From Sphingomonas sp. UBA978 (GTDB lineage Bacteria; Pseudomonadota; Alphaproteobacteria; Sphingomonadales; Sphingomonadaceae): a DNA stretch of 64,000 nt. A model generated the notes under the pieces. It saw only the letters and a program-made list of their open reading frames with translations, had not been told where the DNA came from and did not search any database. Position numbers and translations under genes: made by a program. Each line of letters opens with the position of its first letter. Position 1 is the first letter of the stretch. Positions 60,514 to 64,000 of the stretch are shown in pieces. The DNA lies in contig NZ_DBBS01000019.1 in NCBI RefSeq assembly GCF_002292295.1, forward strand, positions 77,318 through 141,317, in the 5' to 3' direction.

Positions 60514-61710
60514 TCAGACGATCTCGAACAGCCCTGCCGCGCCCATGCCGCCCGCGGTGCACATCGTCACGACGACATAGCGCACGCCGCGCTTGCGGCC
60601 CTCGATCAGCGCATGGCCGATCAGCCGGCTGCCGGTCATGCCGAACGGATGGCCGACCGCGATCGCGCCGCCGTTGACGTTATACTTTGCCGGATCGATG
60701 CCAAGCGTGTCGCGGCAATAGAGGCATTGCGAGGCGAAGGCCTCGTTCAGCTCCCACAGGCCGATGTCCGCCACCGACAGGCCGGCGCGGTTGAGCAGCT
60801 TGGGCACCGCGAAGACCGGGCCGATGCCCATCTCCTCCGGCCCGCATCCGGCGGACTGGAAGCCGCGATAGATGCCGAGGATCGGCTTGCCCTCCGCCTC
60901 CGCGGTGGCGCGATCCATCAGCAGCTGCGCCGAGGCGCCGTCCGACAACTGGCTGGCGTTGCCTGCGGTGACGTTCGTTCCCGGCCCGGTGAACTCGCCG
61001 CCGCCCCACACCGTCTTCAGCCCGGCGAGCGCCTCCACCGTCGTGCCGGCGCGGATGCCCTCGTCGGCTGAGACGGTGATCGTCTCGCTGCCGGTACGGT
61101 TGCCTGCCTTGTCGAACAGCGCCCGCTCGACGGTGATGGGGACGATCTCCTCGGCAAAGGCGCCGCGCGCCAGCCCGGCGGCGGCGCGTTGCTGGCTCTC
61201 CGCCGCATAGGCGTCCTGCGCGGCCCGCGTGATGCCGTAGCGGGTGGCGACGATCTCCGCCGTCTCGATCATCGGGATGTACGCCGCGGGCTCGCGATCG
61301 ACGACGCTCCGGTTGACGTAGCGCGGCGCGTCCTTGGTTACGGTATGGCTGATCGATTCCATCCCGCCGGCGAGCGCCACGTCGGCCTCGCCGCACATGA
61401 TCGTCCGCGCCGCCAGCGCCACCGACGTCAGGCCGGAGCCGCATTTGCGGTCGAGCGTGAACGCCGGCACGCTCTGCGGCAGGCCGGCGGCGAACACCGC
61501 CATGCGGCCGGCATTGCCGCCGGTCGTCCCCCATTGGTTGCCGACGCCCCAGAAGATGTCGTCGATGCGGGCGGGGTCGATGCCTGCGCGTTCGACCGCG
61601 GCGTTCATCACATGGCCGGCGAGCACCGGCGCCTCGGTCGCGTTGAACGCGCCGCGATAGGCCTTGCCGATCGCGGTCCGGGCGGTGGAAACGATCGCAG
61701 CTTCACGCAT
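60514..61710 (-). CDS. Acetyl-CoA C-acyltransferase (thiolase)
   Basis: 398 residues. MREAAIVSTARTAIGKAYRGAFN opening, nucleophile C90 in DRKCGSGLTS, NEAFASQCLYC, GHPFGMTGSRL and the C-terminal Cys in TMCTAGGMGAAGLFE give a complete active site. Differences in the loop regions (NQWGTTGGNAGRMAVFAAG) place it in a thiolase subgroup common in actinobacteria and alphaproteobacteria. It would release acetyl- or propionyl-CoA in beta-oxidation. It is transcribed as a single gene. Confidence 0.93.
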   Translation of the reverse strand: MREAAIVSTARTAIGKAYRGAFNATEAPVLAGHVMNAAVERAGIDPARIDDIFWGVGNQWGTTGGNAGRMAVFAAGLPQSVPAFTLDRKCGSGLTSVALAARTIMCGEADVALAGGMESISHTVTKDAPRYVNRSVVDREPAAYIPMIETAEIVATRYGITRAAQDAYAAESQQRAAAGLARGAFAEEIVPITVERALFDKAGNRTGSETITVSADEGIRAGTTVEALAGLKTVWGGGEFTGPGTNVTAGNASQLSDGASAQLLMDRATAEAEGKPILGIYRGFQSAGCGPEEMGIGPVFAVPKLLNRAGLSVADIGLWELNEAFASQCLYCRDTLGIDPAKYNVNGGAIAVGHPFGMTGSRLIGHALIEGRKRGVRYVVVTMCTAGGMGAAGLFEIV

Positions 61711-61778
61711 CGGGCAAACCTTTCGAGGATCGGGTATGGCTGTCCTCTAGTCCGGTGGCGCATGCTTTGGAAGGGGGG

Positions 61779-63188
61779 TTATCCCAGCCAGCCGCCGCGG
61801 AAGCCGGCGCGTTCCAGCCCGCGACGCAGGTGCGGATTCTTCTGCATCGTCTTCCAGATCAGCCCGGTGCGCTGGTTCTCGATCATCGCGACGATCGGAC
61901 CCTGATCGATCCCGAGATAATCCTTGTCGACCCAGCCGATGCCGGGGACGATCCGGCCGTGCTTCAGCGGCGCCGTCGGATCGGTCAGCGTCGGATTGAA
62001 CGAATCGAGGAATCCGTATCGATCGTAGATGCCCTCGCCATAACGCTGGTGCATGGTGTGGAGGCAGGTCGTGGCAAGCTCCGGTTCGAACGCGATCGAC
62101 CCCGCCGCCGCGGTCGGCGCGATCGTGCCGTCGTCGCGGGTGCCGGGGCCGCGCTCCGAATAGCTGAAGAACTGCCGGCGTTGCCCGCGCAGCGTCAGCA
62201 CGAAGTCCCCCGGGCCGTCACACGCGGTCCAGCCCCAGCAATCCTTGTCATATCCGGCCCAGCCGCCCGGATTGGCGATGCCATAGGCACGCTGGTTGCG
62301 CACCGCGCGCCGGCTGTTCTCGAAATAATCGATGCCCTTGCCCTTGATGAAGGGGTCCTGGATGCCGCGGAAATCAACCCAGACGTGGCTGTATTGATGC
62401 ACGAACAACGGCGGATAATGGAGGTACGGCTCACCCCAGCGATCCGTCCACGCCGCTTCGAACCGCTGCGTCAGCGCGCCCCAGGTTTCGGGCGGCAGCG
62501 GATGCGTCGGCGAGGCGATGGCGAGGAGATACATCAGCATCCCCTCGTTGTAGATGTTCCAGTCCGACGGGATGAACCCGCTTTCCGGGTGCCAGCCCAT
62601 CGACAGGAACGGCGGCCGCGGTACGATCCACGTCCAGTCGACCGCGGCGTACAGTCGGTCGGCGAGCGTGCGGATCCGCGCCTCGACCGGATCGTCGCCG
62701 TCGAACCAGGTGCCGGCGAACAGCACGCCGGCGATCAGCAGCGCGGTGTCGATCGTCGACAGTTCGGCGCGGGCGAAGCGCAGCCCCTTGGTGACGCCGA
62801 GAAAGTGATAGAAGAACCCCTTGTGGCCGCTGGCATCGTCGCTGCCCGGCCCCTGCGGTGCGGCGGAGAACCATTCCAGCGTCGCCAGCGTCCGCGCGCG
62901 CGCCTGGTCGCGGGTGATCCAGCCGTTGACCACGCCGACCGGATAGGCGGTCAGCGCGAAGCCGACCGCCGCGATCGACGAGAAGCTTGGCGTCGGCCAG
63001 CGGTCGGGCGCCCACCCGGTCGCGGGATCGGTGGTGTCCCAGAAGAAGCGGAAACTGCGTTCCTGAAGATCGAGGATCAGGTCGCGTGGCGCTGCGGCAG
63101 GCGAGGGGCGGGGCGTCGTCGCGCACCCGCCGGCCAGCCCTGCGAGCGCCAGCCCGCCACTCCCGAGGACCTGTCGTCTGTCAAACAT
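61779..63188 (-). CDS. Glycoamylase-family (GH144-like) glucanase, probable lipoprotein
   Basis: 469 residues. The N-terminus MFDRRQVLGSGGLALAGLAGGCATTP combines a twin-Arg-like RR with a lipobox Cys (about residue 22), so the protein is exported, probably by Tat, and lipid-anchored. The body is the glycoamylase fold (PF10091, (alpha/alpha)6 barrel): ERSFRFFWDTTDPATGWAPDRW, GFFYHFLG, SWNIYNEGMLMYLLA-like segment, HQYSHVWVDFRGI, and GSIAFEPELA near the end. Members act on beta-1,2-glucans (GH144) or related chains. It is adjacent to a TonB-dependent receptor gene on the same strand. Confidence 0.87.
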   Translation of the reverse strand: MFDRRQVLGSGGLALAGLAGGCATTPRPSPAAAPRDLILDLQERSFRFFWDTTDPATGWAPDRWPTPSFSSIAAVGFALTAYPVGVVNGWITRDQARARTLATLEWFSAAPQGPGSDDASGHKGFFYHFLGVTKGLRFARAELSTIDTALLIAGVLFAGTWFDGDDPVEARIRTLADRLYAAVDWTWIVPRPPFLSMGWHPESGFIPSDWNIYNEGMLMYLLAIASPTHPLPPETWGALTQRFEAAWTDRWGEPYLHYPPLFVHQYSHVWVDFRGIQDPFIKGKGIDYFENSRRAVRNQRAYGIANPGGWAGYDKDCWGWTACDGPGDFVLTLRGQRRQFFSYSERGPGTRDDGTIAPTAAAGSIAFEPELATTCLHTMHQRYGEGIYDRYGFLDSFNPTLTDPTAPLKHGRIVPGIGWVDKDYLGIDQGPIVAMIENQRTGLIWKTMQKNPHLRRGLERAGFRGGWLG

Positions 63189-63230
63189 AAAGCGGCCTCT
63201 CGCGCCTAAACCAAATCACCACCGCCTCTC

Positions 63231-63292
63231 ATGCCGAGTCTGTCGAAGTACCCCCGAGACTCGATGCCCTTCGACAGGCTCAGGGCGAGCGG
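63231..63292. repeat. Intergenic inverted repeat related to the E2-linker element
   Basis: ATGCCGAGTCTGTCGAAG at 63231 and CCCTTCGACAGGCTCAGGG at about 63266 form an inverted repeat with a CGAAG/CTTCG centre. It lies between the TonB receptor and glucanase genes on the minus strand. Confidence 0.75.
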
Positions 63293-63345
63293 TGGTGCGT
63301 GTCCCCGGACACGGGCGGGCCCCACCGGACGCCGCCCGTGCCGCA

Positions 63346-64000
63346 TCAGAAGCGGTAGCCCAGCCGGAACTGGATACGCCGCGGCAGCGTCAGCAGGCTC
63401 GATGCACTCGATGCGTCCGCCGGCTTCAGCGTGTCGGGCGGCGTCGCGCTCAGGTTGATACCCTCGTCGAAGCCGGTGAAGTTCTTGTTGTTGAAGGCGT
63501 TGAGCACGTCGACCGCGGCCTCGAGCTGGTCCTCGTTGCCGAACACGGCGAACCGTTTGGCCAGCGTCACATTGACTTCGCAAAAGGCGAACAGCCCCTT
63601 GATGCAATTCTTCTCCGGATAGCCGGTGGTGAAGACGCGCTGGCCCGGCGCAGTGCCGTTGGTGGTGTCGGTGATATTGTACGCCTGGCCGCTGCCGAGC
63701 GTCGTCAGCGTCGAGAACTGGAAACCGAGCGGCAGGTCGACGATGCCCGACAGGACGACGCGATGCCGCTCGTCGCCCACCGACGCGCGCCAGCCATAGT
63801 CGTCCGGCGTCACCTCATCGAGGCTGAACAGGTCGCCGCCGTTCTTCTCGCCCTTGCCGAGCGTGTAGGAGATGTTGACGCCCCAGCCCGATGCCTTCGA
63901 GTAGTTCTTGTCGAGCGTGACGTAGAGCGCCTTGTAGCGGGTATCGAGCCCGTCATAGCCGATCAGCACGTTCGAATAGCCCAGACCGCGGATGCGGGTC
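63346..64000 (-). CDS. TonB-dependent receptor, C-terminal part (5' end outside window)
   Basis: At least 218 residues, open to the window edge. The visible part is the outer half of a beta barrel with alternating hydrophobic strands (YKALYVTLDKNYSKASGWGVNISYTLGKG, HRVVLSGIVDLPLGFQFSTLTTLGSG, RIQFRLGYRF). The last residue is Phe, as expected for BamA recognition. It would import a carbohydrate or siderophore; adjacency to the glucanase suggests an oligosaccharide. The N-terminal plug domain and TonB box cannot be seen. Confidence 0.88.
   Translation of the reverse strand, partial: TRIRGLGYSNVLIGYDGLDTRYKALYVTLDKNYSKASGWGVNISYTLGKGEKNGGDLFSLDEVTPDDYGWRASVGDERHRVVLSGIVDLPLGFQFSTLTTLGSGQAYNITDTTNGTAPGQRVFTTGYPEKNCIKGLFAFCEVNVTLAKRFAVFGNEDQLEAAVDVLNAFNNKNFTGFDEGINLSATPPDTLKPADASSASSLLTLPRRIQFRLGYRF

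Overview
The window is about 65-70% GC with dense, mostly operonic genes. Several traits point to an alphaproteobacterium of the Sphingomonadaceae (Sphingomonas or a close relative): a CtrA cell-cycle regulator, a Tad pilus gene trio, the non-phosphorylative L-rhamnose pathway, TonB-dependent receptors, a branched-chain 2-oxoacid dehydrogenase operon, and several families of intergenic inverted repeats. The genus is my inference from protein content; I saw no rRNA or tRNA gene. The first gene is cut at the left edge and the last at the right edge.

Layout. 1-2562: CP-ATP-grasp, alpha-E and transglutaminase-like proteins, a conserved but poorly understood cassette. 2649-11090: large catalase, cell-wall hydrolase, Bpt aminoacyl-transferase, a small membrane protein, threonine dehydratase, YtcJ-like amidohydrolase and glutaminase. 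11231-14054: two TadE-like proteins and one TadG-like protein, followed by ctrA (14218-14913), which has a CtrA box in its upstream region. 15047-16961: AI-2E family permease and IclR regulator. 17054-26921: lutABC (L-lactate oxidation) divergent from the L-rhamnose diketo-hydrolase genes, RhaT, a GH43 enzyme and an alpha/beta hydrolase. The rhamnose pathway ends in pyruvate plus L-lactate, so these two divergent units form one metabolic module.

28210-40786 (minus strand) is the transcription/translation cluster rimP-nusA-(tautomerase)-ylxR-infB-rbfA-(vapBC, tdk, M50 protease)-truB-rpsO-pnp, with accessory genes lodged between core genes. 40978-49619: PQQ-type sugar dehydrogenase, shikimate-dehydrogenase-like protein, two hotdog thioesterases, a crotonase, a thiolase/SDR pair, nitroreductase, a small protein and a DEAD-box helicase. 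50008-53610: a 1200-residue autotransporter serine protease. 53722-61710: acyl-CoA dehydrogenase, an FAH-family hydrolase, the E1alpha/E1beta/E2 genes of a branched-chain 2-oxoacid dehydrogenase, a small secreted protein and a second thiolase. 61779-64000: a GH144-type glucanase next to a TonB-dependent receptor (partial).

The most notable observations are: (i) lutABC adjacent to a lactate-producing rhamnose pathway; (ii) a transglutaminase-fold protein whose catalytic Cys position is Ser; (iii) a toxin-antitoxin pair inside the infB-truB-pnp cluster; (iv) an intergenic inverted repeat read through as protein in the E2 linker; (v) two ATAAC-N4-GTTAT palindromes upstream of separate acyl-CoA catabolic genes; (vi) a beta-repeat region in the TadG-like protein; and (vii) a 6-bp tandem array directly after a stop codon.
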